From: Sistotremastrum niveocremeum HHB9708
Lineage: Eukaryota > Basidiomycota > Agaricomycetes > Sistotremastrales > Sistotremastraceae
Direction: 5' to 3'
DNA: 64,000 nt
NCBI GenBank assembly: GCA_001630475.1
Contig: KV419396.1
Coordinates: 744,001 to 808,000, forward strand
Positions within the stretch are counted from its first letter, which is position 1. Each line of letters starts with the position of its first letter. The notes below the pieces were generated by a model. The model saw only the letters and a list, made by a program, of their open reading frames with translations, ran no database searches and had not been told where the DNA came from. Both the position numbers and the translations under genes were made by a program. This document shows positions 1 through 11,213 of this stretch, one piece after another.

Positions 1-23
1 TTGCCGTTACAAAAACTACTAGC

Positions 24-1443
24 ATGGCTTCAGACACATCAGACTCCGAGTCCTCGAGCAGTTCATCTGGCGAAAGTAGCAAATCGGTCGTCGAAGAAGC
101 TCCCGTCCTATCTCATGCGGCCAAACGTCGTGCAAACGCTGGTAAACCCGTCAAGGGAAAGCAACCCGTCGAAGCAAAACCTGACCTTCACGGTAAACCA
201 CATCGAGAGAATTCAGTCTGGGTTGGGAATCTCGCTTTCAAGACGACCCCGGATGCTCTACGCAATTTCTTTGACGGTGTGGGAATGATTACTCGAATCC
301 ATATGCCTACGAAGGCGACGCCGGCCAATAAGTGGAAGGAGGCGCGAATTGAGAACCAAGGGTGAGTACTTCAATCCTCATACAATGCTGTATCTCTGAA
401 TTGGCTAGGAATCATCATAAGTTTTGCGTATGTGGATTTTGAGACCTCAGATGCGAAAACTGTCGCTATCACCCTGTCCGAAGGACATCTAGACGGCAGA
501 AAATTACTGATCAAAGATGGTACGTGTATTGACCTGGGTTTCGAGGTTTCGTTTGACAGGGGACTTCTCCAGGAAATGATTTCACCGGTCGTCCGGCCGA
601 ACGTCTCCCATCGACAGCCGTCGCCGGTGAAGACCCCGCAAGCTCGAAAAACACTGGGCTCTCCAAGACTGCGAGAAAGATCCTGAGCACCCAGAAACAA
701 CCTCCTGCACAAACCCTCTTTGTCGGTAATCTCAGCTTCCAAGCTACAGCAGACTCGCTGCGTGCAATGGTCGAAGCACATCGAGAGAATTCCTTCCGGA
801 AAGATAAAAAAGACCAAAAAGATCAAAAGAGTGCCTTTGCCGGCGAACAAAACGAGCAGGCAGAACCGGAGGAGGAGGCGCCTAAGCCTGAACCGACGAT
901 CTCAAAAAAGTGGTTGAGAGCTGTGCGGCTCGGTACTTTCGAAGACAGTGGCCTATGCAAAGGGTTCGCACACCTTTTGATTCCCTGTACGTTGAAGGAA
1001 CTAATGCTTGAAACAGATGGGCATTCCTTGATTTCACGAGCATCGAAGCTGCAACTGAAGCCCTGATCGATCAACGAAATCATCATATGGATGGTAGAGC
1101 TTTGAAGCTCGAGTATGCATCGCCTGATGCTGTTCGTCGAGGCGGAGGGCCTCGAGGAAATGCCCCGACCAAGAGACCTGCAAGGGCCGGCGCTGTGCCC
1201 GAAAATGAGACCGGCGACAATCCCAGAAAAAGAAAGCCTGAAACCCATGACGAACATGACCCTACGGAATCTGGCAAGGCGGCTTTAGACGACTCGGTCG
1301 AGCCGACTAGCAAACGGCAGCGCAGTGATGTCAAGTCAAAAGGCCCTCGAATACGACCGCGTCCTGGGGCTGCCTTGGCTCTCGCCAAACGAGAGAAAGT
1401 CGGTATTGTGGAAAGTCTGGGCGAAAAGATTGTATTCGAATGA
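24..1443 (+). CDS. NOP13: Nop13-like nucleolar RNA-binding protein (two RRMs)
   Basis: Four exons (24-361, 422-519, 573-963, 1017-1443) join to 417 residues. After a Ser-rich acidic N-terminus comes RRM1 (SVWVGNLAF ... FAYVDFE), a linker with the KDGNDFTGRP signature, then RRM2 (TLFVGNLSF ... KGWAFLDF) and a Lys/Arg-rich tail with KKRKP-like nuclear signals. RRM2 carries a charged insertion between its RNP motifs, as I remember for Nop13. The family is nucleolar and associates with early pre-ribosomes; its exact RNA target is unknown to me. The third intron uses the weak donor GTTCGC at 964, needed to give KGWAF. The ATG at 24 is the only sensible start; the promoter lies mostly outside the window. 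The gene converges on the TPA1 homologue with 110 bp between stop codons. Confidence 0.88.
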
Positions 1444-1553
1444 TGTTTGATTGTTTATTGCGCTGTGCACTCTGCTATGTTAACCCTCATATGTACGCAT
1501 TATTCCATTAGATTAGTCTATATAATTTTGGAGCATCGGGTCTCTACGCCCAG

Positions 1554-3647
1554 CTAATTACTGGCACCTTCGTCGTCCTCTTCTGTCACCACCACGCCTA
1601 CTTGATATTCTGCGCAAATGTCCCATCTCGAGCCTTGGGCAGCGCTTGAGAGGTATTTGACAAATCGCAGGACACGCTGGTCCCGTAAAACCAGAAGGAG
1701 TCGGTTAAATCCTGGTTGTACAGTCAGCAATGCCCCGTCTTCGTCGCCACTTTCGCTTCCATCTGCTTCGGAACCCTCTTCACTTGCGTCCTCATTCTGA
1801 TCTTCGCCTGCATCCATTATCGCATCTTCGTCGTCGTTCTCGTCTCCTTCGCTCCCATCGTTACTGGTTGAATTGTCAACGGCATCGGTCTTTGTTTCAG
1901 GATTTTTGGCGGTGCCCGAACGGTAAACGGCGGGATCTTCTTCTCCTTCGTGAGGGGCCATGTAACACTGCAATCATTCATAAGCCAGAGTAGCCTAAAT
2001 ATTCTTGGAAGGCTCACCTCCCATCCACCCCAAGCTCCGCTCGCCCATAAGGCTTCTTCCTCGTCGTTGTCACTCGGCGTCAAACCAAGAACGACATCCA
2101 GACGAGCCTCCTCTTCTTCAGAAGTAGCCAACGTATAGTCTAACCCTGGGCGGAAGCGTCGTGCCTTTACGGCATATCGTTCTGGGAAAAGAGAGCTAAC
2201 AAGTCCAAGCCATGCACGGAAGGCAGGAGACGGGAACAATTCGTCTTGTAGTGTCCTTAGCACTGATGTTGAAGCATCATCTTGAGACGTAGCGGCCTGC
2301 TCATCGTCCGAGTCCAAGATACAGTACCGGAATTTGTGAGGGGGCCCAATTGCTTTCCATCCATCCCCGAGACCCGAGGCATGGGATGGTACACATCCTT
2401 CACGAGAGCCACCGCGATAGCCGGCTTTCGTGTCTTTCTTCTTAAGCTCTTTTTTCAACCTTGCAGCAAGAGATTTTTCTAGGAACTCGTGAAGCTCCAG
2501 TGATGACTCGTCGCCAAAGCGCTCCGACAATTGTGCCAACGTATCGGGTACCAGATATACCGGATTCAGATATTTGGACAAGAAGGTTTTCTGAGATTTG
2601 GTGAGAGGTGTATCGGGAATGAAAGGCACCGGTGAAGGGAAGGGCTGAAATTCTATCGAGGATGAAGATGACTAGAAATTTCTTTGAGCCAGGCCGCAAA
2701 ACCTAAGAAATGCCACTTACCAGTTGTTCCAGCGAGCTTTTAGCGTTGTCTTGTGTCTCCCCCTCATACCCTTCTTCGCCCTCTTGGGCTTTGTGAAACC
2801 ATCCACTGATCGATAGTCGCTGACGACCGTCCTCATCAGTCCCAACCACGACCTCCTCGACGGAATGGAAGCTGTGGCCAGGCTGGACTTCAAAAAAGAC
2901 GAACTAAACAGGCATCAGATTAGTGGCATGAGTAGATCAATGAAACGCACCTGATTCCATGAAGGTGGAATCGCTTTTGAGGGGGTAGGGTTTGGCTCTT
3001 TGACGCCATTGACCACCGTCACATCGTAAAGCTCCAGTGCACCTCCCCACTCCGGTTTCCAAGCTTTCTCTTCTCCGCTTATGGGCATGTATAATATGTA
3101 GCTGATCCTTCGAGTGCCAATTACGTCGTCGTGGTTGAGGAGGTGGCAGCCTTTTTTATACGAGTTTACCGCCATGTCCCTTTTGGAGCCAGAGAGCGGA
3201 CCGCAACCCGTTACGGTTCGCAAAAATGTCCTAAATTCTTCCGAGTATAGTGCATTTCTCAGAGTGAGGAGCGAAGGCAAAAGAGCTAATTGCTCAGGTT
3301 GGAGATACGAAAGAGAGGCAAGGTCGCCCGTTTGGTGTATCTGCCCGAAAAAATTGACACAATGGACTAGAAACGCTCTGAATGGATCGACCAACCTTGT
3401 AGATATCGGTCTCTTTCTCTGTAAAACTCAACTCGTTGATGCATTCGTCCCTGACTTTTCTGAGAAGACCATCTTCAAACAATTGTGGCAAGAGAGCGTG
3501 TTTGTACGGCGACGAAGTCAGGTATTGCTGCTTCAAACGCTGAACACTTTTCGTCGCAAATAGACCATCTGCAAATGCCGACTGAGCTGTCTTTTGTTTC
3601 TTCGCTGGACGTGAGTGAGATGGAGAGCGGTTGCGAGCTGGACCCAT
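1554..3647 (-). CDS. TPA1: Prolyl 3,4-hydroxylase of ribosomal protein uS12 (Tpa1/OGFOD1 family)
   Basis: Five exons read leftward from the ATG at 3647. The N-terminal double-stranded beta-helix domain holds the Fe(II) ligands His154 and Asp156 (NHDDVIGTRRISYILY) and the distal His227 (GHSFHSVEEV), with Arg243 placed to bind 2-oxoglutarate. The second, catalytically inactive domain of this family follows (TPLTKSQKTFLSKYLNPVYL), and near the C-terminus there is a long Asp/Glu-rich loop before the final strand (WDICAEYQVG). The known enzymes hydroxylate a conserved proline of uS12 in the decoding centre and affect translation termination. All key residues are present, so the gene looks functional. 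The acidic tract near 1700-1860 is a low-complexity expansion inside an exon. Confidence 0.93.
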
Positions 3648-3797
3648 GGTGTTTGTTTGTCGGCAAATGAGATATCATTGACAAAGTTATACGGAGACAG
3701 ATGCATATTACTAGGGCTACTGGGTGGTTGAACACAATAGGAAAAGGAAGGACTATATAACGGAATACAAGTGAACAAGTTGACCAATAAAAGCTAA

Positions 3798-4820
3798 TCA
3801 AATCGCAGTCTTGTCCTCAGTATATCGAGGCAAGAGGGGCTCATCTGGAGTTGCCGGAAGACGGATGCGGCCAGATGCCGATCGGCGGTGTTGATGATGA
3901 TGTCTACTTGGGGAACGCGAGGCAGAGCTCGATCGACGATGGTGATGGTGGTGCCTTGGAGGGGGAGTGACCCATGCCTCCGTTGCGTCCAGGTCACGAG
4001 TCTCTTCTACTGACAGGGAGCTAAGTGGAACAGGGGCATATACAAGCACATCCGAATCCGTGGGAGGGGTCTGCCGGCGAGCAGGGAGGAGATAGATGCG
4101 CTGCGGCGCTGCGTCCGAATCTGACTCGCAGTCTTCCAACGAGCGTCGGTTCTGCGAGCGCACGAGTTGGGAATGCAGGCTCGACACGGCTAGTGTGAAT
4201 TGAAGCTAAACGACGGTGAGCGCTGGCCGGCGGGCGGTGAGAGCGAACAAAACGCACCCTAACGACAAGGACTACGGCCATTACACCAGCGAATGCGAGC
4301 ACGGCGCGTTCAATCCAGGGCTCGCAGTTCTCAAGGTCGAGTCCTGTCTCGGCTAGTTCCCGCATAAGGTCCGGTTGACGAGACAGCTCCTCGCAGGCTG
4401 CAGCACGAACAGCCGGCCTGAAGGAGGCGAGGGCGAAGAGAAGAGTTGTAATGGCACTAAAGGAGAGGTCGGCGACAGAATAGTCGCGGTAAAGACGAAC
4501 CCATGCCGGGTTGCGCTACGGAAAAATGCAGATGTGAGACCACGACAAGACTGCAGCGACTGCGAACGTACTTTTAGGGCGCCGAAGAAACCAATGATGC
4601 ATGCAAGGGCGGCGAGCGAGAAGTGGATGGAGAGGATGGCCCAGACGAGCTTTACGGCGTCGAGCCTGATGCTAATTGGATCGTAAGATGACTCCCATTC
4701 GGCGTCCTGGGAGTCCCAGCGAAGGGAGCGTGAGTAGGAGATGAGGTGGAGAGCAAGAGCAGCATTAGCAAGGGCTGCGAGACCGGTGAGGACGAGGGTG
4801 GTGGCCCTCTGAGAACGCAT
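3798..4820 (-). CDS. Four-span membrane protein with His/Arg-rich cytoplasmic tail
   Basis: Three exons starting at the ATG at 4820. Four hydrophobic segments are visible: near residues 8-25 (LVLTGLAALANAALALHL), about 50-75 (LVWAILSIHFSLAALACIIGF), a third after the first intron (ITTLLFALASF), and a fourth (AVLAFAGVMAVVLVVRVL) that runs into exon 3. The tail is polar, with histidine runs and Ser/Arg repeats, ending LLPRYTEDKTAI. The topology is tetraspan-like, but I see no CCG motif or large Cys-rich loop, so it is not a classical tetraspanin. I do not recognise a family with a known function; such four-span proteins are common, unnamed basidiomycete genes. The final intron (about 4206-4257) joins VVRV to LQFTLAV in frame. 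Confidence 0.75.
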
Positions 4821-4910
4821 TGGAGTGGACGAAGGAAGAGAGAGAGAACAGGAGTTAAGGGTCGGCCTGGCGCGGCTGTCTTGGCTTGATCCCCATTTGT
4901 AATCAGCCTT

Positions 4911-4948
4911 GAACACTTTTTGTACACTTTTGTACACTTTCTACACTT
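4911..4948. repeat. Short tandem repeat, about four copies of a TGTACACTTT-like unit
   Basis: Copies GAACACTTTT, TGTACACTTT, TGTACACTTT and CTACACTTT lie head to tail in the 235-bp divergent promoter between the four-span protein (start 4820) and the PP4 subunit (start 5056). It could be a microsatellite or clustered sites for a DNA-binding protein; the sequence alone does not decide. Confidence 0.6.
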
Positions 4949-5055
4949 TGTCCGTCTATTGGGCCGGTGATTACCATTCGTCCATTACACAACTTTATTA
5001 CCCGATCCGTCCTCCCTCCTCCCGCCGACGGGGCGCATGCAGTCCCCGAAGACCA

Positions 5056-8000
5056 ATGGCACATTCCCCGACTCACACCCTCACTCATGACCAGACAGCG
5101 ACCACCACCTCCCCACACAACTCACCTCCCTACCTCCCAGCCATCAACCCCAATGAAATCAGACTCGAGGAGGGTGATCCTTCTCTGCTCGCTGCCGAAC
5201 TCGAAATGGACATCGATGGCATATCCAATGACCGTGTTGACCTCGACGAGCTTCGTCGCGTCAAGGTATGCACTTCTGCTGCTCCTTTTTCTTACCTTGT
5301 GAACGTTCTGTAGGTCTACGAGCTCGTCGAGAACAAGTGGACGGACCGTGGTACCGCACTATGCATTAGCAAGTTCGACAAGGACACAGAGCAGGCCCAA
5401 CTCATTGCACAGAGCGAGGACAACCCAGAAGACACCATCCTGTCCTTTTACATACGTGGCGAAGACGTATATCAACGACAGCAGGGTACACCTCACTTTT
5501 TTCCATAGCCGAACTAATGGCTTATACTTGACGCTTAGGCACTCTCATTGTGTGGACCGAATCTGACGGCACTGACTTCGCTTTGAGCTTTCAGGACGTC
5601 GAAGGCTGCAATGATGTTTGGGAGTTTATCGAGAGCGTCCAACGTTCCATCAATGGCGGAAGCAATCAGGGCGGTCATCGTGCGTACCATCATAGAAAAA
5701 AAGATTCCATTTTTATTTCATCCTCTTCTTAGACGAAAATGACGAGCAATTCTCGTCCTCTCCCCCGCCAGATTCAGGGAGTATCACCTTTGAATCAATT
5801 GTCCAAGAAAGCCAACTACCCACTCCGCAATTCGGTATCATGGAACACGTAGAGCGTGCAATCAAGTATGTCGGACGGAATGCAACCCTGAAAGACAAGC
5901 TGGTGGAACACATCATCAACACCGTGAGGACAGTTCCTTATAAGACCATCAGTTACCGCTCAGCCCTCGTGTGCAGGAGTATGTCCGTCAAATGATCGAT
6001 CTTGCCTTGCAAGCCGAAGACCTAGAGCAACTGCACGACTTGCATGCTTTATATTCCTGTCTTCAAGCCATACGTGTGTGCTTCCTTGCGATCGTGATCT
6101 ATGCGCGCTAACCACGGTGTAACGTGACAGTATTGCTTAACGACCACACTATTTTCGATCACGTCACATCCGACGAATTGTTTCTCGGTACCTGCGGGAT
6201 TCTTGAATGTTTGTGTATCGAGATCCCATCGATGACTCAGCTGATCCCAGAGCCTAGACGATCCCGAATTTCCCAACCACAAAGCTTCTTACCGAGACTT
6301 CCTTGCTCACCAGGCACAATTTCGACAGCCTGTACCTTTCACTGATGAAAGCGTGCGGAAGAAAATTCACCAAACTTACCGTCTTCAATACCTGAAGGAC
6401 GTGGTCCTCGCTCGGGCCATGGAAGATTCGACTTTCAACGTCCTCAACTCCTGCATAATCTTCAATCAAATCGATCTGATCAATCATGTGCAACATGACT
6501 CGACTTTCATGAAAGATCTTGTCGGCTTATTTGATCTGTCTTCCAGGGACAAGGGAAAGGCCAAGGAACCGAATGGAACTCCTACGTCCTCCGATGCCGA
6601 ACCGAAGCCTAACGGAGAGTCATCGTCAGATCATCCGAACGGGATCGCCCTGGATTTTCCTGCGGATGCGGACGAGAGGCGAAGACACGTCATTTTGCTT
6701 ATTCAGCAACTCTGTGGGATGGGAAAGAATATTCAATTGACCACCCGATTACAACTCTTCCGATCCCTTGTTGAACAAGGCATCGTCACGCCACTTCAAT
6801 GGGCGCTCAGTCAAGATCGGTTAATGATATGCACTGCTGGCGAGATCCTGGGGGTCTTGCTGGACCATGACACTGGTGGTGTCCGGCAACACATCCTCAA
6901 TCAAGTCGCCAAAGACCCGGATGGACCCACTCTTCTCACTGCCCTGAGCTCTTTGCTCATCTCACACCCGGATAGTGCCGTCAAAAGTCTCATTGCAGAC
7001 TCGCTAAAGAGTCTCCTTGAAATCCCTCTGGATCAATCAGAACACGTTGCTAACATCAAGTCCGCTGTACGACAACGAGAGGATCCAACGGCCGAAAAAT
7101 TCTTAGATTATGCGTATACTAAAGGCGTCATCCGTTCGTTGATCAAACCGCTGAGCGATATCCCTGAATATAAATCCTTGGCTGGTATGTCGACTACTTC
7201 TACGATGTTCAGGCTACTCACCTCAATCTACGGCAGAGCCAAAGCTCTCTTTGTCCAACGAAATGTCATCTGTTTATTTTCATTTATGCGAGCTATTTTG
7301 TGCCTTTATGTTGCAACATGGTTTTCGCAGCAATCATCTTCTCCTGGACACTGTTGTAGCTCCCCGTATCGCGTCCCTCCTTACTACCCGTGACAAGCAT
7401 CTCCGCCTAGGTATGTGACTTCTTGATGCGCACGGAGATGAATACTGACTTCTCACGAAGTGGCATTACGTTTTCTCCGTCTGTGTCTGAAGCAGAACAA
7501 CCGCAATCTCTCCAATCATATAATGAAGCATGATATCATGGTGCCTATCCTCGATCTCACAGCGAGAGAGGCAAAACGGGACAACCTACTCAGTTCCTCT
7601 TGTCAAGAAATATTCGAGAACATGCGTCGAGTGCGTTCGAATGCACGGCCCGCAGTACCGGAAAACTAATCGGAATTTAGGACAATTCCAAGGACCTAAT
7701 ACATCACATTATGACTCGCCATGAAACAAAGATCCGTGCACTCGCAGATCAGCCTATCGTTGGACCTCGCTTCCAGGCATTTATCCGACGCTGGGAACAA
7801 AATGTCGAACCCCCGCCAACTGTCGAAGGCGACCAAAAATCATCGTAAGTGCACATCGTCCAACCAACCGTCTGTATAGCTTATTTTTTTCAGTGATGCC
7901 TCCACTTCCAAGAAGTGGGGTCAGGGTCGAGGGATGGAGGCCGAAGAGGAGGAATGGTTCAATGACTCTGATGAAGAGGAGCCACCGAGCCCTCTATGGC

Positions 8001-8569
8001 AGAATGCCCAAACTCAAAGTCCTTTGGTCGGTAAACGGAAACGACTGCCAAAGGGCGGTTCATCGACTACTTCTAATGGTCGACGCAATACTGCGCTAAA
8101 GTTGACCGGCAACAAAACTGCTCCTTTGGTGGATTACGACGAAGACGAAGAGAATGTTTCTCCAACGTCTCCTTCGATCGAAACCGCCAGGATATCTCTT
8201 ACCCTTCGGAATAGGACACCCGCACCCATTCGTCTACCCACGTTGGAGGGCGAACCAGACAAGTCTCAGGCCAGGCTCACGAGATCCAACTCACCTGAAG
8301 GTTCAGCGGAAGAGTTGAAGATACCTCGACTGGGTGAAAAACGTAGGAGGGAGGAAGATGACGACGAGATGTTCGAGCGCCTGGCACACAAAGGGAAACG
8401 CCAGTCCCTGGCAGGAGAGTCCGACTCTGATGACCCCAAACCGGCCATGAGCGGCGAGGAGGGGACGAAGAAGTTCAAGTTGAAGATCGCCTCTATTGCG
8501 CTGAATTCTGTTGGCTCGGACTCGACCGCGGGATCAGAGCCTGGCGTCAAAGACGGAGATGGCGGGTGA
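5056..8569 (+). CDS. PSY2: Protein phosphatase 4 regulatory subunit 3 (Psy2/SMEK/Falafel)
   Basis: About ten exons give an uninterrupted protein from the ATG at 5056. The N-terminus is an EVH1-like domain (VYELVENKWTDRGT ... SFYIRGEDVYQRQQGTLIVWTE), followed by the SMK-1 domain and Armadillo-type helices (DHTIFDHV, GILEYDPEFPNHK, RKKIHQTYRLQYLKDVVLARAM, TTRDKHLRL). An acidic, Ser-rich low-complexity tail ends the protein. Psy2 targets PP4 catalytic subunit Pph3 to substrates through its EVH1 domain and acts in DNA-damage recovery and metabolic control. Reading frame changes near 6.1-6.3 kb and 7.2 kb look at first like frameshifts but are explained by short GT-AG introns; the one at 6209-6257 restores ILEYDPEF. 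The start sits in a divergent promoter shared with the four-span protein. Confidence 0.93.
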
Positions 8570-8881
8570 TGCAATGTAGCATGTTGTAGTGCGTGAGTTG
8601 TTAAGTTAAGAGCTTTCTTTCTGTTTGTCGTGTTTCATTTTTGCTGTTCTTTCTTTCTCCGAGGGTTTCCGCGGACCCCAGCTAGAAGAGTGTATTACAC
8701 AGTACATATCTCTGTATAATGACTCGTGTTCAAATGTACACTTCCGGCTTCGAAGCGCCCATTCCGCACTCAATCGGGTCGGCCAAATGACGCTATAAAC
8801 TTTCAGCCGCGAATACACGGACCACATTAGCCAAGTTATAAAGCCAGGTGGATCGCTTCAGCACTCCTTCAAACTACTACA
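8570..8881. other. Intergenic: 3' end of PSY2 and promoter of RCF2
   Basis: This 312-bp gap has no ORF with coding character. Its first part is probably the PSY2 3' UTR (T-rich stretch near 8610-8660). The rest is upstream of RCF2. I see no RNA gene or repeat. Confidence 0.6.
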
Positions 8882-9883
8882 ATGAAGGTGAGCACAGACA
8901 CATTGTGGCCATCAACACTCATTCTCAACGATGATACCAGCTCGTCACCGAAGAACAAATCCAGGCTCACCAGCGTGTTGCTCTTTGGGGTGGTGTCAAG
9001 GGCTTTGCAACCGGATTGGCCGTCGCACTCCCAGGATCGTACCTTTTGCATAGAAGATGGCCATATTATAGACAGCTGCCTATTTCCTTGAAAGTGCTCG
9101 GGGTGGTGACCCTCGTTCTCCCATCCTTCGCTGTTGGAGCAGAGCACGCGAGCTTGAATTATGACCGTGCGGCATGGTACGATATTCATCGAATTCCTGG
9201 GAATTTACTCATTGGATCGCAGGACCGGTGTTGGAAAGGAGGAGATAGATGCTGTTGCTCAGAGAGAGCAAGATCGTTGGAACAACTTGAAGACAAGTGA
9301 AAAACTGTCAGAATGGGCTACCAAGCACCAGTATGGCATTATTGGTGGCAGTTGGGCAGTCAGCATGGGTATTGCATCTGCGATTGTTATGCGAGACAGG
9401 TATGTGTTGGCTTTATCCCATGAATTCGTATCCTGATCAGTTTCCCTCGCTAGAAATCAAACCTTCGCTCAAAAGGTAATGTTGCCGCAACTTTGAATAT
9501 AACACAAGCTCAACCTATCACTCTTTTGCAGATCGTGCAGGCACGTATGTGGGTGAGTATTGTCGAAAATGCATCCTGCGGAACTCGTCCTGACTGCTGT
9601 CCTTTAGGCGCAAGGCTTGACTATCAGCGTTCTGATAGCAGCTGCCGTTTTGACACACCGAAACCGAGATCGGTTGAGAGATGTCCATCATCCAGCTGTA
9701 TGTATCTCACCCCTTTGACGCGGGCTAATGCTGACTGTATTTCACAGGTTCCTGATCACTCATGGGCAGACGTGGTATGTATCCAACCGGTTATATGTGT
9801 GTGCTTGTTCTGACGATAGCTTTCAGATCGAGATTTCGGAGCGTGAACGGGCAGAGAGATTAAAACAATCGGCAGCATCATAG
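8882..9883 (+). CDS. RCF2: Respiratory supercomplex factor 2-like HIG1-domain protein
   Basis: Eight exons (8882-8887, 8941-9176, 9223-9399, 9454-9475, 9532-9552, 9608-9697, 9748-9774, 9827-9883) give 211 residues. The protein opens MKLVTEEQIQAHQR, has hydrophobic segments GFATGLAVALPGSYLL, SLKVLGVVTLVLPSFAVG and GIIGGSWAVSMGIASAIVM, then the HIG1 core in which the Q..QARMWAQGLT motif is followed by SVLIAAAVL. Rcf2 is an inner mitochondrial membrane protein that binds cytochrome c oxidase and the III-IV supercomplex. The first exon holds only two codons, and three more exons are 21-27 nt. Those joins restore the HIG1 motif exactly, which is my main reason for trusting them. Confidence 0.88.
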
Positions 9884-10044
9884 ACTTCATTGTATCGCAT
9901 TATCATAACTTAAAAGTGTAGAATTACTATCATACAATAATCAACCCCAGGAGTATATCACATGTACAGTGTTTGTACAAACGAGCTGTTGCGATTTCCG
10001 AAAATTCTTACGCTTCGTTCGCCGCGTCGATCACGAGCACAACC

Positions 10045-10994
10045 ATGGGTCAAACAGCGTCCTCGACACCCCAACCTCCACCTGCCCAATGCCCTGTTTC
10101 TCATGCATCTGCAGTAGAGACAATTGTCTCCAAACCTGCTCAATGTCCTGTCAGCCACGCTATCTTGGATGCGTCAAAACCTGCTCGTTGTCCCGTTCAG
10201 CATGATTCAACTTCAAGCTTGAACCCGTTGAATCAGATGCCTACTTTGTCCCAGACGCCTTCGTCATCACAACAATCACTATTACCTGTCGATCGTGTAA
10301 CGTCCTCAATACCTCGCCCTGCATCGCCGGAGACAGGAGAGCCGGCATCGTTGTGGGATTACCCTTCCCCTCAACAATTTTACAACGCTCTTGTGAGGAA
10401 AGGGTGGGAGACCCCTGAGGAGCATGTCGAATCGATGGTGGAAATCCATAATTTCCTGAACGAGCGTGCTTGGGATGAGGTTATCAGATGGGAGAAGCGA
10501 GTTCCAGCGTCAGTCGAATGTCCATGGTCATGATGTCCCGAGATGCTGATGTCTTATCCAGACCGCCCAACTCAGAGCCACTTCAACTGGCTCGTTTCAT
10601 GGGCAAACCTGGCGAGATGTCCCCCAAAGCTCGCTTTTGGCTCCTCGTCGGATCAATATTCCCCAAAAAATTCAAGTGAGTGCACATTCGGCTGGGTATT
10701 CTATCTGTAGTTCTGATTTGTGGTCGATACAGCTCTGAACCACCCTTTGACCGACATGATTGGATTGTCAGACGTCCATGGTCGAATGAAGAGGTCAGAT
10801 ATGTCATCGACTACTACTCTGCGCCTCCTGAGCCCGATGGTTCACCTGTCTTCTCGTTGGATGTGAGACCAGCTTTGGATAGTTTTGGGAGCATCAAACA
10901 GAGGATCGGAATGGCTACTGAAGAGGTTTGGGCCAGTTTCCGAGAGCAGAATGCCACCAACAATCGCAATGAGTCCCAGCCTTCTCGTTCCTGA
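10045..10994 (+). CDS. CYC3: Cytochrome c heme lyase (holocytochrome c synthase)
   Basis: Three exons from the ATG at 10045. The N-terminal third carries three Cys-Pro motifs (CPVSH, CPVSH, CPVQH), the heme-regulatory type found in this family. The catalytic part follows: LWDYPSPQQFYNALVRKGWETP, EIHNFLNERAWDEVIRWEKR, MSPKARFW, then PPFDRHDWIVRRP and EVRYVIDYY. Here the conserved EIHNFLNE helix should supply the heme-ligand histidine. The enzyme attaches heme to the CXXCH of apocytochrome c in the mitochondrial intermembrane space. The first intron appears to use donor GTCAGT (about 10512) and the second GTGAGT (10678). It follows RCF2 on the same strand, so two genes of respiratory-chain assembly sit side by side, perhaps by chance. 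Confidence 0.93.
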
Positions 10995-11213
10995 TTGCCA
11001 ATATCGTACCCACCACTCCAGTACTGCCTACTTTCTCAATAATTTCCACATAGCGACTTCATAGACTTAATTGATGTAATGTTTTTACTGTTGTTTTTCA
11101 CTGCACTCCCGGATTTTCGATCGGATACGTCGGATACTATATTGGATAAGCGCTCATCATTCCTTGCCATTACTATAGGTGACTTGGTCCGCCCTCGAGT
11201 CGGTTGGCGACGG

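Noticed and set aside
6120-6345. Apparent frameshift in PSY2
   Set aside because: A 49-bp GT-AG intron at 6209-6257 restores the conserved ILEYDPEFPNHK, so the gene is intact.
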